DNA of 64,000 nt. It comes from Tethya wilhelma. Its lineage: Eukaryota > Porifera > Demospongiae > Tethyida > Tethyidae. Of the stretch, positions 46,836-59,713 are shown in pieces. The translations under genes and the position numbers were made by a program. The notes below the pieces were generated by a model. That model ran no database searches and was not told the DNA's origin. It was given only the letters and a program-made list of their open reading frames with translations. Positions within the stretch are counted from its first letter, which is position 1; each line of letters starts with the position of its first letter. The DNA lies in assembly GCA_964030475.1 (NCBI GenBank), contig CAXIPT010000035.1, positions 89,305 through 153,304 of the forward strand, written 5' to 3'.

Positions 46836-49535
46836 ATGGTCTCGAGAAGTGTAGCTCGAAGAAATACTGTTCTTACATTTGCTGCATGTGGTTTGTTTAT
46901 TGTAATGGTGATTTTTTTACTGAAAAAGAAGCACTATATAAAATTTATCGGTTTTCAAGGGTGCTCAAGCAGTACTTCTTTCACCATTGAAGACAAGACA
47001 ATAGGAGATCAACTGTCCGCCAAAGTTTTAAAGAATGAAGAAACTGGTATGTCCAGTAAAGATATTGATCATGAGTTTGTTCCCACACTTTCTTTCTGGG
47101 TAAGAAAAAGTTCCTGTCATGCAGTCCAGATGCCAGACTGATGTTTGGTCACATGTACATGACCTGAAACTGAACCTCATGCCACTCACTTAATTGTACC
47201 CAAAATTGTAGTCGAAATCTTGACCTTTGACCAATGGTCATCACTAAAGTTTGTGTGCACGACAATTAGGTGTTATCACAAGAGGTTCAAGATCTAGACT
47301 TGTATTAAATGTCAACTGAATGCTGATCATGAGAGAGAAAGGTATCCCAGAAAAAATTCTGGAACTCAGTTGGGAATCGAACCCAAGATCTCCTGAAATT
47401 ATGCTAGTCAATGGTATCTCCTGGTGGACTTAAGTTGGGGGTATATAGTACGAGGCCTTACACATGCACCCAACCATGACTGGCAGTTGCTTGTGTACAT
47501 AAGTAATTCGCTACAAAATAATATGTTTTGTAATTTTGGTTATATTCACATCTCAATACACGACCTTGTCATTAGGTGAATATGCTGAAATTGTGGTGGA
47601 TTTTGGGGGACGTGTAGAGGACTTGGTGTTGAAATCTAAATCACAAGGAGAGTTAAGAGGTGTGCTCCTAACTCACAATGGGAATGCCACTGCGATTAAA
47701 GAGAATGCATGGTGGAAAGGGATGCTCTTGGTACCTTGGGCTAATCGGATTGCTAATGTAAGAATTAATTACCCAGCAGATATGGCAATGGTTGATCAGT
47801 ACTCTTTAGTGCAAAGGTCTTTAAAAATGAAGGCTTAAGTGAACATGTACTAGTAGTTCACATAGTGTATGATATGTACCTTGTGCAGATTTATAATAGA
47901 GACGTGTGCACAGCTAGTACTGTGTCAGTTCCACTGACTCACAATTGGCACGGTGACACACTTCAAGTTGCTGGATAAAAAATTGTTATTGCCAAGCAGA
48001 AGCTCCTCTTGCTAGCCATGCACCAGGGCACACAAGCTCAGTCAGAGCAAGCTACACTAGGGATATTTAGCTTATAGCCAGCACCAGCTACTACAAAAGA
48101 ACTTCAAACTACCACCAGATACAGAGACTCCATCCAACGCTTCAGATCTTGTGCGTGTCGTATTGCTGACATATGTGACTAATCTGGCACACTGCAGTCC
48201 AGAGTGCAAATGCAAGATTGTTCTCAGAGGTTGATTGAAAGCCCAATTTATGCTTATGAAGACTATAAATTATTATCTTTTTCTTGATTCTTTGTGCCAT
48301 CGCTTCACTGTTGAGATCATAAGCTATCCATTTCTTTGAACAATGATAATTAGCTAAATACTAATCACTATAACTTCTAATTGGAAGCAAAAAAGTATAA
48401 TCATAATAATTCCAATCCAAGATATAAGCCAATTCATGATGCCTTACGCTAGTGCGCTCAGCAATTTTAAGTAGTGAAACCAAATAATATTATGTACAGT
48501 ATAGTGGGTAAATTTGGCGAAACGGTAAATTATTCTGCAAACCGCCAAATTAGAATACGCTAAACAGTTTTATACACATGCATGTGCATAATTATTATAA
48601 ACAATGCAGCATGCAGAATTAAAATCGCCAAATTTAAAATTGCCAATCACGCTAAAATGTGAATTCACCAAATTTTAAGCCCGCCAAATTTACCCACTAT
48701 ACGTTATAATTATTGGTAGTATCTATGTTTGTCCATGTGTATACACACAACTATGTGACTGTGATTATTGTATGATTGTAATTTGCAGGGGAAGTACATG
48801 TTTTACAACAAATCATATCAGCTAAAAGTAAATGAAAACACTCCAACAGCTAAAAATGCACTTCATGGCTATCTTGCAAATAAGAAAATGGAGATACAAT
48901 CTTCACAAGTCAATGAAAATTATGCAGAACTCAGTCTAGCACATAAATTCATCGGTGACGAGCAAGGATATCCATTTTTGTTAACTGCCATAATAACATA
49001 CAGACTAAGTGCCATTGGATTCACCATTAATATCAAACTTATCAATAATATGCCTACTTCTCCACTGCCAGTGTATGTTGGATGGCATCCCTATTTCAAG
49101 TGTACTGCATACAAAGCAGTAGTCACTTTTGATCCTTGCTCTCGTTGGAATCATGTGAAAATGAATTCTAACTTTAACCCTAATGGATCAACTCAAGTCT
49201 TCAATGGTTTTGATGGCACTAGTCCAATAGGTGGAAATATCTCAAACCCTACATTTTATGACCATTGTTTCAAGGCTCTTCAGCCTCCACATATTTGTCC
49301 TATCATTGAAACTCGCTTATTTGACCCCGAAACTGGCCAAACTGTAGTTTTGTGGCAGGATTCAAATTTTCGTTTTATTCAAGTATTCACTGGTTCTACT
49401 TCCTATTTCGGTGAGAATGCTGTTGCCATTGAACCCATGAGTGCTTCAGTGGATAGCTACAACAATCACGATCACCTCACCAGCCTGAGCGGTGGAGAAA
49501 GTTGGATTGGAGAGTTTGGTGTGCTGGTTGAATAG
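46836..49535 (+). CDS. Membrane-anchored aldose 1-epimerase-like protein
   Basis: Three exons (46836-47046, 47576-47757, 48789-49535) join in phase to 379 residues. Exon 1 encodes a short N-terminal tail and a membrane helix (LTFAACGLFIVMVIFLL) plus a Ser/Thr stem. The remainder is a galactose-mutarotase fold: DFGGRVEDLVLKS, WWKGMLLVPWANRIANG, NALHGYL (first catalytic His), PVYVGWHPYFKC (second His) and AVAIEPMSASVDSYNN (Glu base), all in family order. Aldose 1-epimerases interconvert alpha and beta anomers of hexoses. The WHPYF and AIEPM.A...(A/Y)N forms resemble bacterial GalM-like proteins more than the cytosolic animal GALM. The predicted type II anchor would place the enzyme in the Golgi lumen or outside the cell, which is unusual for this fold. 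The intron 1 donor was chosen as act-g|gtatgt because it alone keeps phase with exon 2. Confidence 0.85.
48495..48706. repeat. TACCGTATAG-type MITE in epimerase intron 2
   Basis: Starts tacagtatagtgggtaaattt and ends aaatttacccactatacgtta; 212 bases with internal gcc-aaatt repeats. Confidence 0.8.
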
Positions 49536-49572
49536 AGAAAGTTAAGAATTTAAGGCACTTTAGTGTTCAATC

Positions 49573-49575
<3 letters not shown>

Positions 49576-49642
<67 letters not shown>

Positions 49643-49643
49643 N
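49576..49643. repeat. (GT)n microsatellite
   Basis: About 33 GT units ending at an ambiguous base (49643), just 3' of the epimerase stop codon, probably in its 3' untranslated region. The reading frame across it is an artefact. Confidence 0.95.
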
Positions 49644-50091
49644 CCTTGATGTTTGTACGTTCAATTATTATTGCCCAATTATTTTCCTTCTATGTTATCA
49701 TTTTTATTGACAATTTCTGGAAAAGAGTTGGAGTTGAATGGGGGGACCAACTATATGACATTGTTGAGTTGGGCGGGACATGAATTTATTGTGATCAATA
49801 ATTCCTGTAATATGACCAATTTTGTCTAACAGTGTCTGTGGTAATGTCCATGCAACTTACTTCTACGTTTACGTTGTAAGCATGCACTTTATAATACTCC
49901 CAAAGTTCTTTCTGTATCTAATTTACTCGACAGTAAGTTACTGCTAAGCATGCAGAGTCATTCATATTCATGCTTATTATTGTACTTTGTAAACAAAGTC
50001 ATGAATACGTTATTGTTTTGGGTTGGGTCGCCTCTGTGAACGTTGACCTCCAGTCGAATGTGATCATCAAACTAGGCAAGACAGCCATATC

Positions 50092-53000
50092 ATGGAGGGT
50101 GAACGTGGAATCAAACAACTAGGTAAGCTGCATACAATCTGTAGGTTAGACAACACTGGGTGACCGGTCTTTGGTGTTATTTGAAATTCTATGGTTGTCA
50201 GTACAGCGCAAGGCTCTAGCCCCACCCACTTTCTCAGTTTCAAATAAATTACTGTACTCCAGGTCTGTTAATTTGCTTTGCTGATGTCGTTCAAAATGTA
50301 ACCATTCAGCATGCAAACAAAGTTATGCATAAAGATTTGTTTTTCCATAAACACTTCACCTATATTATGTCAGGATAAACTCTACCTGTGTCTACTTTGG
50401 TTAATGCAATGTTGAATACACATACACACACACACACACACACGCTAGATGTTGGAGGTCATGCAATTTACATTGGCAGCAAGGTTAACATTCAGTGGAG
50501 GGGAGATTGGTATGATGGAATGATCATCAAGATTGGTCCAAAGCGAAACCTGTGCAGGGTATGTCATTTACAATCATCATTATGCTAGGCTGGGTCGAAA
50601 GTCCCAGCCAAGGTCTGTAAGTCAGATATCAGCTGTGCTGCATGGTTAGATTGCAATTGCGATGATAATAGATTTGTTGTAATGAGGTGTTGTACCACAG
50701 TAGTAATAATGCTGATAATATTATTGAAAAACAAACCATGGACATGCCCGTCCACTTGGCAGCATGGATTGTGCATGGATTGGGCATGGGGGAAGTGGGG
50801 GAAGGGGTGGAATGGTTTGTAGTGTCTATCAGCATATACACTACTAGCTCATCACTGATGACTGTAGCATGTGCTTGTTCAGTTGACTTCTACAAGTCCA
50901 CAATGTCAATAGTACCCAACAAGGCTAAAAAAAATACCCTATGTACGTAGTGATTTATAATTACCTGACTCTTGAATTTTGACACTCAAAAACAATATTG
51001 GATCTTCGTACCAAATCTTGTGTATTTTAAAATTGTAGTAATTAAGACAACATTCACAAAAAGAATCTATTATTGTTTAGGTCAGGGATCTTGTTACAGA
51101 CAAGTCTCTTCTCTTGGCACCTAAACAGCTCAAATTCATCGAGACTCATGCCCTCAAGAGGAATTTCACCGAAGGCACACATGTAGCCTACAACGATGGC
51201 AACCAGTGGATGGAAGGGATAGTTGAAAAGGAAAATGCTGTTGGTGCAGCTCTTGTGAGGTAAGCTAGATGGTAAACTTTTCAGTGTACAGATACCATGC
51301 AGCAAAATATTCATAATTCACTATAAAGTATGCAGTTTCATGCACAGTTGTTTCAGTCTCTCGCCCTCAAACATTCTAATTGTGCTGTAAAAACACACTT
51401 CAATAGTTATATGCACTGTAGTGACTTACTCACTACAAGCTTCAAGGTGGTAGCTGAGTTGCTTATGTGCTTCACTTGACAGAGCACATTTTAGCAATAT
51501 ACACACCAGTGGGCATAGCATTGTAATTATTAGTATAGGTATGGGCTATATAATAGCTATTCAGAACTGCATGGTCAGGTATTTATTTTAAAGTTAGTGA
51601 TTATGGCAGACACGAAGAAAAATATCTTCCCCTCTTGTATGGTAATGCTCTAAACTAAGAGCACAGTATTACTGAATCCTAATTAAACTGTACTCTTTTG
51701 CTTTAGATGGCGTAGAAGTGTTCATTCAGCTGAGACTGACAGCTGGTTTGAACTGATCAACATTGCCCCAGTGATCCGAAATGAAGTCTACCACTCTCAT
51801 GGTGATGATGATCGACTTGAAGCTGGTAGGAGTGGATTGCTGCAAAACAACATGATTGAACCAATTCCTAGAACAGTGCAGAATGCACTCTACAAGTCTG
51901 ATGATGAAGACAGTGATTCCCCTGACCATCAATCTCATTTGCCAAAGAGAATGCATTACACTGATTATGAGGAGGAGCCTCATCACTTTACTCTGCAAAC
52001 CTCACCCACTTACGAAAGTATACCCTCTCCAGATCCCCCCGAGAGTCCCCTGAAAAAGTCCCCTCAACATCGACCTCTGCCAAGCCCCCCTCACTCACCC
52101 TACATTGGCACCATTCAACCACCTATGGTGTTCCCTCCTATCGTTCCCTTCAGGTATGATTGGAGTAAGAATGGCAACAGTCATTACCACTTTCCTTCTC
52201 AGCATCCGAAGCCGCCAATTAGAAAGAACCTTCAGCAGACCTCTATCCCTGTTGCATTGACTTACAAGGCACACTATCATAACGGTATTCCGCATCATCA
52301 CACATCTAACTTCTTCAAACGCATCAAAAGTCAACACTCATTAGTTGGAGTAGGGCATAATCTTCCAACATCTGGTGGTCGAATGAAGCAGTCACCCAGT
52401 ATTATCTCTAAAGCATATTCAGAGCCAGTTCCATTTGCATTTCAACCAATAGGAAGAAATACAATCATACCTCCTCGTGACATCAGCAAAACAGGTGTGA
52501 GACGACAATTATTTAAGGATAGACTGCGTACTAAGTGGGGCTGGAAAAAATCATCTAGAGGGAAAAAGGAACAAGAAAAGCCTCCCGAGCCTTCTCCTTA
52601 CGAGATTCCTTTGGAAATGTCACTGTCTCTACCTGAGATTGAAGAACCGACAAAAGATGAGAGTGGGGCTGCCAGTGAGAGTATAGGGAAACGCATACGT
52701 AGTCCATCTCATGGTGACCTTACTGGGAATGTAGCTCCAAAATCTCGAGATGCTAGTCCACAAAGAAAAAATGGTCAGAATAATAATATAAATTTTACAC
52801 TAACCTAGACAACAGTTGGTCATGGGATCATTTTTTTTTTCAATATAGCACCCCCTACAATAGCTTCAGCAAGTCCATCGAAGTTGAATGTGAACACAGG
52901 GGGACACTTACTGCTGACATGTGTGGCCAAGAGTGCCATACCAGCTACTTATGAATGGAGCAAGGATGGAGTAATGATATCCACGAAAGGTATTATTAAA

Positions 53001-54679
53001 CCATAATCATAACACATTTAGATTTCTACTTTCTTTTCATCTGACAATAGGTGATGATAACTTCAGTATACCTAGCCCTGGCATGTTGGAGATAAAGAAA
53101 GCCACACTGGAAGATGCAGGGGAATATATATGTACTGTGAATAATGATAATGGCTCTGTGACAAAATCTTTCAAAGTGTACATTGTTGAAGGTGCATATA
53201 AGATATTGATCAAGCAACTTTGCATGACATTGCATTATTTGTTCATCACTACAATAGTTCACAGCACAGTGCTACACATAGTGTATTAATTTTTTTGTAT
53301 TTTTTTCGATAGATTTCTTCTCTGTGTTCAGTAGTAGCCCATCCAAACCTGACTCTGGCCTTCAAACAAAGTTTACCAGTAGAGTGACAGTTGAGTAAGT
53401 GCCATGTCCAAACCACTAGTAATAATAAAATGTGGCAAAAATCGACTTTGTTGAAATATAATTGACATACCACATAGCAAGTAAATTTAGCTGGCTTAAA
53501 ATTGGGAGAATTCTATTTTAGCATGTTTGGCAATTTTTAAATTTGGCCATTTAATTCTGCATGTAGCATAGTTTATATGTGTGTGATTGCGTTTGGCGAT
53601 TTTTATTTGGCGGTTTGTATAGAATAATTCGCCAATTTGCCAAATTTAATTGTCAGCAAATTTACCCGCTATATGGTAGTGTAGGGAACGTACGAATACT
53701 TCTAAGGACTAATAGTTTATCTCCATTAATTTTATTAGTCCACCTATTGCAATAGTTGATACGTATCCATACCATGCTTATCTTCAGTATGCAGCAAGGA
53801 AAGGGATTTAGGGAAGGGGGACATCCTGCTTGTATACTTCAATTCTATAATGAACTCAGTAAAATAGTCAATCAGTGCAACGTAATAATTATTACTATTA
53901 TTGTGCTCGTACACAGCGAAATAACTCCCCATCAGCCGGAGACACCTCCTATGGATCGTAGTGTTCAAGAGTTCCTCCATGAAATTGTCCAAGATATTCA
54001 TATATCTGATGATGATCTGGATTTAGAAGACATAGAAAATGGCATCAATGATGACTTGAATGTACGAAAACCTGCCGATGGAAAGGAAAGCTCAGACATT
54101 GAACATGAAAAAGAAGAACAGAATGATGAAGTGCCTGAACTTCCAACCATAATAGTTACATCTGAACATGTTCCAGAGAAACAAGTGCGAAGGCGTCACA
54201 GTGTTATGAGAAATGACATGGAGCAGTATCTTGATGGCTATGGAGAAGATTATGGTGCTCTCTCCTCTGCAACAGACCTAGAACAAGAAGGACTCAGACA
54301 CTACAAGGCAAAGGAAATAGCAAAGAAAACAAAGGGTGAAAACAAGAAAAAAACTAAATCAAAGCGATTTCTTCAATTTCCTAGATTCCACAAAACGTCC
54401 AAAACAGAAGTTGAGGTACAAAAAATAGAGCTGCATGCTCTTGAACCAGAGCCAAATTTAACTGAATCAAAACTGTTACATGAAAACGAGGATGAAAATA
54501 GCATTGCTGTAAACACTTCCCTGGGGAGCTCTGAGTCACTACTAGGAGCTCTCAAGGAAGATGAAGGTCGTGTAACTCTCCCTTTAGAGATTGAAACAGT
54601 AACAGACCAAGTGAGGCGGCTACAACAATCACTACAAGAGTACGAGGAGGAAACACTTCAGTTAGAGGTATGTGTGTAA
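50092..54679 (+). CDS. SH3/Tudor-like plus I-set Ig protein, unrecognised family
   Basis: Eight exons join in phase to 837 residues: 50092-50122, 50449-50558, 51081-51259, 51707-52773, 52849-52989, 53051-53191, 53313-53394, 53917-54679. Residues about 12-105 contain two short beta-barrel-like repeats (GSKVNIQWRGDWYDGMIIKI and GTHVAYNDGNQWMEGIVEKE) that look like Tudor/SH3-type folds, ending in a WRRRSVHSAETDSWFELI segment. A ~330-residue disordered, Pro/Ser/His-rich stretch follows (SPPHSPY and similar). Exons 5-6 encode one I-set Ig domain: LLLTCVAKS...YEWSKDG...LEDAGEYICTV. The rest is acidic, then Lys-rich (KGENKKKTKSKR), then a probable coiled coil (QVRRLQQSLQEYEEETLQLE). No signal peptide or TM segment, so the Ig domain is presumably intracellular, as in titin-type proteins. 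Exon 4 donor (aatg|gtcaga) is weak, chosen for phase. The last exon may instead splice at 54667 (gag|gtatgt). Confidence 0.75.
50421..50442. repeat. (CA)n microsatellite
   Basis: About ten CA units in intron 1 of the SH3/Ig gene, six bases before the acceptor. Confidence 0.9.
53468..53678. repeat. TACCGTATAG-type MITE in SH3/Ig gene intron 7
   Basis: Left end taccacatagcaagtaaattt, right end aaatttacccgctatatggta; 211 bases with the same internal gcc-aaatt repeats as the element at 48495. Confidence 0.8.
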
Positions 54680-55681
54680 GTTATTGGGTAATAGCTGGTC
54701 ATATATGTTTGCATCATGTGTGTCATGCCATTACACGTAAGCCTTGAGATCTGGTTTGAAATTGATTAGCAGTCTAGCTACATTTGTGTAGAGAAGAACA
54801 TTATTGTCATTGTTTGATGGTTCATTCTACCAGTTCAATATCCTATTGACAGTTAACACTGTGTTTGAACCCCAGCTAGATCTCAAGTTTTTTTTTTCCA
54901 ACGATTTTCATGTTTAGTAATAAGGAGTATGCATATAATTCAATTAAAATTAGTCCATAGTGGCACTATATTTGTGTACAATGACTATCTTATACATCCC
55001 ACAAATATTTGTGAAATACTCTATCGTAACAAAATTTAATACTTTAGTGCATCCTGTATAATTTATTTTACATCTAGGGTGGCAAGAAAAAAAGGCGTTT
55101 TTTCTAACATTAATTTTTTTCCTTGAGAGTTAAGTAATGCTCATTGTGTTCTTTTCTGTACTTTTGATTTATGTTGATTTTATTCTGTTGAAAATTTTTA
55201 TTATTTGTAGTATTGTACTTGCATGCTCATGCACATAATAGTTCAAACATTAATCATAATTTTTTTAATATTGGTTATATTTTAATTATGGTCTGAAGCT
55301 ACACTATAACTACTAGGTAAATTATACATGCAGGTCAACTTATAGGAGGTATTATGACACACTATCTAAAGCCATTATAATATATTATAACATACACACA
55401 TACGTGATCAATGCATGTGATACATATAATATTATGCATATATTATGGTTAGTGCAGAATTATATTAATTCCATTGAACAATCATCCCGTAATATTATAT
55501 ATAGGTATTCATGCATACATCTTTGAATCGTGGAAGTATTTCGATCATGCATGCAGTTTGTAATGTGTTTTTGATAATTACTGCTTCATAATTAAGTGTC
55601 AGAAGCTCATTAATACAATGACATTACACATTTTTATTATAATACTTCAACAGAAAATCAATTTTGTACAATACAATCGAA
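54680..55681. other. Spacer between convergent genes
   Basis: AT-rich, with no confident exon for either gene. It would contain any extra 3' exon of the SH3/Ig gene if the donor at 54667 is used; none is recognisable. Confidence 0.5.
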
Positions 55682-58191
55682 TCACTGACGACTACTTAGT
55701 GAGAAAGCTAGTAACTGAGAGGTACTTGATACAGTTCGCATTAGATCTTGATGATATGCCTTCAATACTACAGCAAGATTTTGCTGAATTGCCTGCAATG
55801 GAGGCTTTTCTGCAAGTTCAAAGATCTTTTGGGAAGTCAAGAGTTGGTCTTCTACAACTCCACCTAATAGCTGCAACTTAGACATATTTTTGATTGATGA
55901 ACATAAATGTGACAGTAGAGACACTTCTCTGCCGTAAGCTACAGCTGTATTTCCCTTGAAGAGAGGGGCAACATGACAATACTTAGTTTTTTCAAGAGAT
56001 CGTACAGAAACTTTGTTTGCAAAAACTTTGATGGACAAGTTTGATTCTTCCAACTTCAAGCGAATTTCATTCCATTCCTGAGTAGTAAGATCATTGTAGT
56101 GAAGTACAGCAACGACTTTGTTCCCCGCAAACACATCCATCACTTGATTGGCTTTGAGAAGCTTCAGCATATTAACCTTGGCATATAATTAACAAAAAAG
56201 TAGTGTGTTAAAAGCACAGGAGCATAGTATGTACGACTGATATAGCTGGTACAAATTTAGTAGATAATATTATACTACATATCATTATTATTCAATTCAC
56301 CATCAAAATTATTTGCGTAACACATTTCTGTGATAATTATTAATGACAAAAAATAACAAAAAGTTATACTATATACAAAAAAAAATCATGATAATACTAT
56401 TAACAATAGGGTATTATCATAATTGGCACATGGCACGATAAATCAATTTGTATCTAGGACTGGAATTATTACGAATATATTATACTCTTGTTCTACTAGT
56501 TTTAAAGATAAATTATTATGTACAACACACTTCACTATACATCAAAAATGGACCCATTTGGCTCAAGATACATGATGTGTCAATTGCAAGTGAAATAACT
56601 TGTCAACCTTTCAGAGCTGTTGCAACCAACCATATGCTTCATCTCATGGCTTCCCAGAAAACAGTTGCTAAGGGGTGGCACCTCCCATATACAGATGCAT
56701 TGTAATATACGATGGTCAGTGGTTAAAGGAAGATTCAGTGCTGGTCAACAGTCAAAATAACTGCATGCACATAGGTCACCACAAAGTGTATATCAAATGT
56801 CACAGATACAGTGAATGCGCATGAATGATCAAACATTAATCCTATTTTCAACTGTTTCTATCTCATGCAGCTTTCATTGTTGGATCATCTTTAAATCAGG
56901 CATGATCGGTATAATTATTTACATTGCTATACCTTGCCATTTACTGCCAAAAATTATTATTTTACCAATACAGTCACATGCATGGTTTATTATTGTCATA
57001 CAAATACTGAGAAATGGGAGGGAGCCGCATCGCTGAGTGCAACCGAGCTAGCTCAATAATTTACTTTCAGATCTGAACAGTCAGCCTCATGCAGCTAAGG
57101 TCACACAACTGGTGCTTCTATGTACAATTCACAAACTAGACTACTTTTTCACACCATTACATACTAGACTGGAGCAATAGAGTTAAGTGGGTATTTGAAA
57201 TACTCACATGTCTGGTATAAACTAGGAATTGGATGAAGCTTGACGCTAAAGGTTTGCATTAGTAACAGTGGCGGATCTAGGATTTTGAATAGGGGGTTTC
57301 CAATAAGTGCGCGCGAAGCGCGCGAAAAATTTTAGCTTAGCCACGCCCACTTCTGGTCGTATAGCCCCGCCCCTATAGCGTGCTAGCAGCTAATATTTTG
57401 CCAGAACAAGGCCTAAATGGCGAAAAAACCGGAAAAAACGGCAAGAAAAAGACAGAAACTATAGTATCTTTCACAAAAGACTGCTATTTAGTGAGATTTT
57501 TAGTTGCTTTTGTTAGTTTTAAGTTGAAAGGGGGTTTCCAGCTAGCACTTTTCCAGTCTCCACAGTTAATTTCAATGCGAGGTTTCAGCTGAAAGGGGGC
57601 TTCCATGGAAGCCCAGGAACCCCCTCTGGATCCGCCACTGAGTAACCTTGTAAGTAAGTTAATGTAAGAAAAATTACAGGTGAAAATGAGAGGTAGTGTT
57701 GAACTGCACCTATACTAGTGCAGAAACACTCTGTACTAGGTAACACAATATGTACATGTATATAGGTACCTACATAAAAGGGGAGTGGCTGTGTACATTA
57801 CATCATCATGCAAGAGCATTGAAACACACAAGAAAGTAATAGCTATAGACACTCATAGATAGTACAAACAAGCTCACTCACTTGAGGAGGACCTAACACA
57901 TCTGCTTACAAAGCAAACAGGCAGCTTCAGAAACGGGGAAAAAAATGATTAAATGTTGTCTTTTTTTGATGTCAGTGAGATTACAGATAGTTTTACGGAG
58001 TTTAATCATGTTTGTGTCATGTTACCTGGTACAGTGTTCCAAATTAGTATGCACAATTCGACACTCTCCCTCTCTACTTTTTTTTGATGTAAGTCATAAC
58101 AACACACCTTGATTGGTTTGGAAGTGTCATGTTTTGTACCTATGTTGTAGAAACAAGATCTTGATGCATAACGAACACATAGTGCTGGCAT
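55682..58191 (-). CDS. MRPL10-like: Mitochondrial large-subunit ribosomal protein uL10m
   Basis: The large exon (56176-55682) encodes a uL10-type protein: MLKLLKANQVMDVF, NKVVAVLHYNDLTTQEW, IKVFANKV, VAPLFKGNTAVAYG and KLQLLGGVVEDQLLTSQ align in order with human MRPL10 (IRLLRREIAAVFQDN, MKVFPNQV, LLPLFVGHNMLLV, FLPLLGGCIDDTILSRQ). uL10m forms the base of the bL12 stalk of the mitoribosome. A likely first exon (58191-58108) starts MPALCVRYASRSCFYNIG, an Arg/Ser-rich sequence without acids typical of a mitochondrial presequence, and joins in phase to 192 residues. That is shorter than the human protein, so a small middle exon may be missing. Intron 1 carries a fold-back element (57266-57640). 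The large exon is secure; the first exon is a fair guess. Confidence 0.83.
57266..57640. mobile_element. CAGTGGCGGATC-ended MITE with target duplication
   Basis: Begins CAGTGGCGGATCTAGG and ends GGATCCGCCACTG, flanked by the direct duplication agtaa (57261-57265 and 57641-57645). It is 375 bases long, with gggggtttcc and ggaagccc motifs inside. The terminal motif is widespread in non-autonomous DNA transposons of many animals. No transposase. Confidence 0.88.
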
Positions 58192-59164
58192 TTGTCGTAG
58201 GTTACCTACATTTGTAGAAAACGAGCAGTCAATAATACTGATATGAGCATAGAGTCTTCGAAACTATAATGATACTATGAATTTTACGTGAAATCAATTT
58301 TTACGGAATTAGAAGATTTTGTCCATACTCAAATTTCAAAACAAAACCAACCCATACTGATTCAAGGTCGGTATTGGGCTAATATGTGACATGTGTTCGG
58401 CCCACTCTTACTATGCACTGCCATTATTATGATACTATTCAATACATCACATAAAATATAAATAAGCTTAGTGTGTACCAGCATAGCTAGCTTAATTTTC
58501 TGTGGTATCATGCAGGCCCTTTAGTCGCATAAAATGATCACTGAATCATACTCACCAACGTTAAAACAGATAGAGCAAAACATCTTACGGTGTCAGCTAG
58601 ACTCAACTGAAGTCCGGAGCCAGTGGTGCAGGCAGTAGATCTGAGTCTGAGCTGTGTCTCGACACGTGGCCTCTCTTCAAAAGGTCAAAGGTCAATTGGT
58701 CAACGGCTGTGCTTAGTTCGTACTGCGATCGACCCGAGGGCGAGGGCTGCCCACTAGTACACCCCATCGCGACCATGCCATGACGAGATAGAGAAGACTG
58801 TAGGTGGGCCTAACCACTGTAACCATTTGTTTACATGTGACAGGTGTACGTGGTGTTAATCTCAAGCCCGAAGTGTATCTCATGTGGGTTTCCATTGATT
58901 TACGCCTGTGGAGATGAAATACTGAGCTCTTTTGAAGAGGTATCCTATGAAGCCATGGTCACTTTCAGACAGATGTTGAAATAGCATCATTGCACTAGTA
59001 TATCATATGCACATATATTGTATACAGAGGGCCATATATTTAATAATTAACCACTAGCAGGACTCTCCTGGTGTGTCAGTAGAGTGGGAGCTAGAGTTGA
59101 ATTGTGTAGTTCCAGAAGCTGGCTGGCTTATAGCTTAAATTTTGTCAGTTTGTAAGTGATACGA
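58192..59164. other. Spacer containing the uL10m promoter
   Basis: No exon recognised. It lies between divergent genes: uL10m (minus) and the signal-peptide exon (plus). Confidence 0.5.
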
Positions 59165-59243
59165 ATGGCACTATTTTTAAGTATATTTCTGGCGATCACC
59201 ACTTTATACCAGCATGGTGCAAATGCAGCAGTTCCTATCACAG
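59165..59243 (+). CDS. Orphan signal-peptide exon of an unknown gene
   Basis: ATG opens 26 codons of a textbook signal peptide (MALFLSIFLAITTLY.. ending near GANAA) followed by a donor (acag|gttagc), the same phase-1 layout as exon 1 of the Ig-TIR gene. No downstream exon continuing it is visible in the transposon-rich remainder of the window, so the rest of the gene is lost, beyond the window, or was displaced by insertions. Confidence 0.45.
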
Positions 59244-59713
59244 GTTAGCATTTATACAATAACAGTAATTATCTGTATAGCATGAATTATTCTGATCATG
59301 AATATTAGCTCTGCACTCTATAACTTCACTGTTTGCATTCTGTTCCACACCAGCCTTGGCAATATTTGGGCTCTGCTTCAGTGGAAGGCAGGGCTACATA
59401 TGAGTTTACCTGATCATGATTGTACTATTATAATTTTTTTCTGATTTATTTTGCTGTCAACTATTCCAAATTATATTGCCGGGGTTTTTATTATGCAAAT
59501 CTACTAGTGAGAACCTGCAAATTAACGAACCCAGAAATGTCAGCAAAAATAAATCCAAGAGCTATACTTGTTATTATATTATTATTATTATTATTATTAG
59601 TTAACCAGCTGTAGATTCTTTTTGCATAGTATTTATATATGGTCCAAGATGATAGTACACTAAGAGACATGTGCACATCTGTTAGCTCTAGCGGAGGTAC
59701 TCAACTTACTGAA

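Noticed and set aside
47330..47440. tRNA-like B box on the minus strand (gggttcgattccc near 47373)
   Set aside because: A T-arm-like sequence is present, but no convincing A box, acceptor stem or full cloverleaf was found. At most a decayed SINE.
49577..49783. Cys-Val repeat reading frame
   Set aside because: Pure by-product of the GT microsatellite and an ambiguous base.
55618..55881. Plus-strand frame as a 3' exon of the SH3/Ig gene
   Set aside because: It is antisense to the uL10m coding exon, which is clearly conserved; no acceptor in the required phase.
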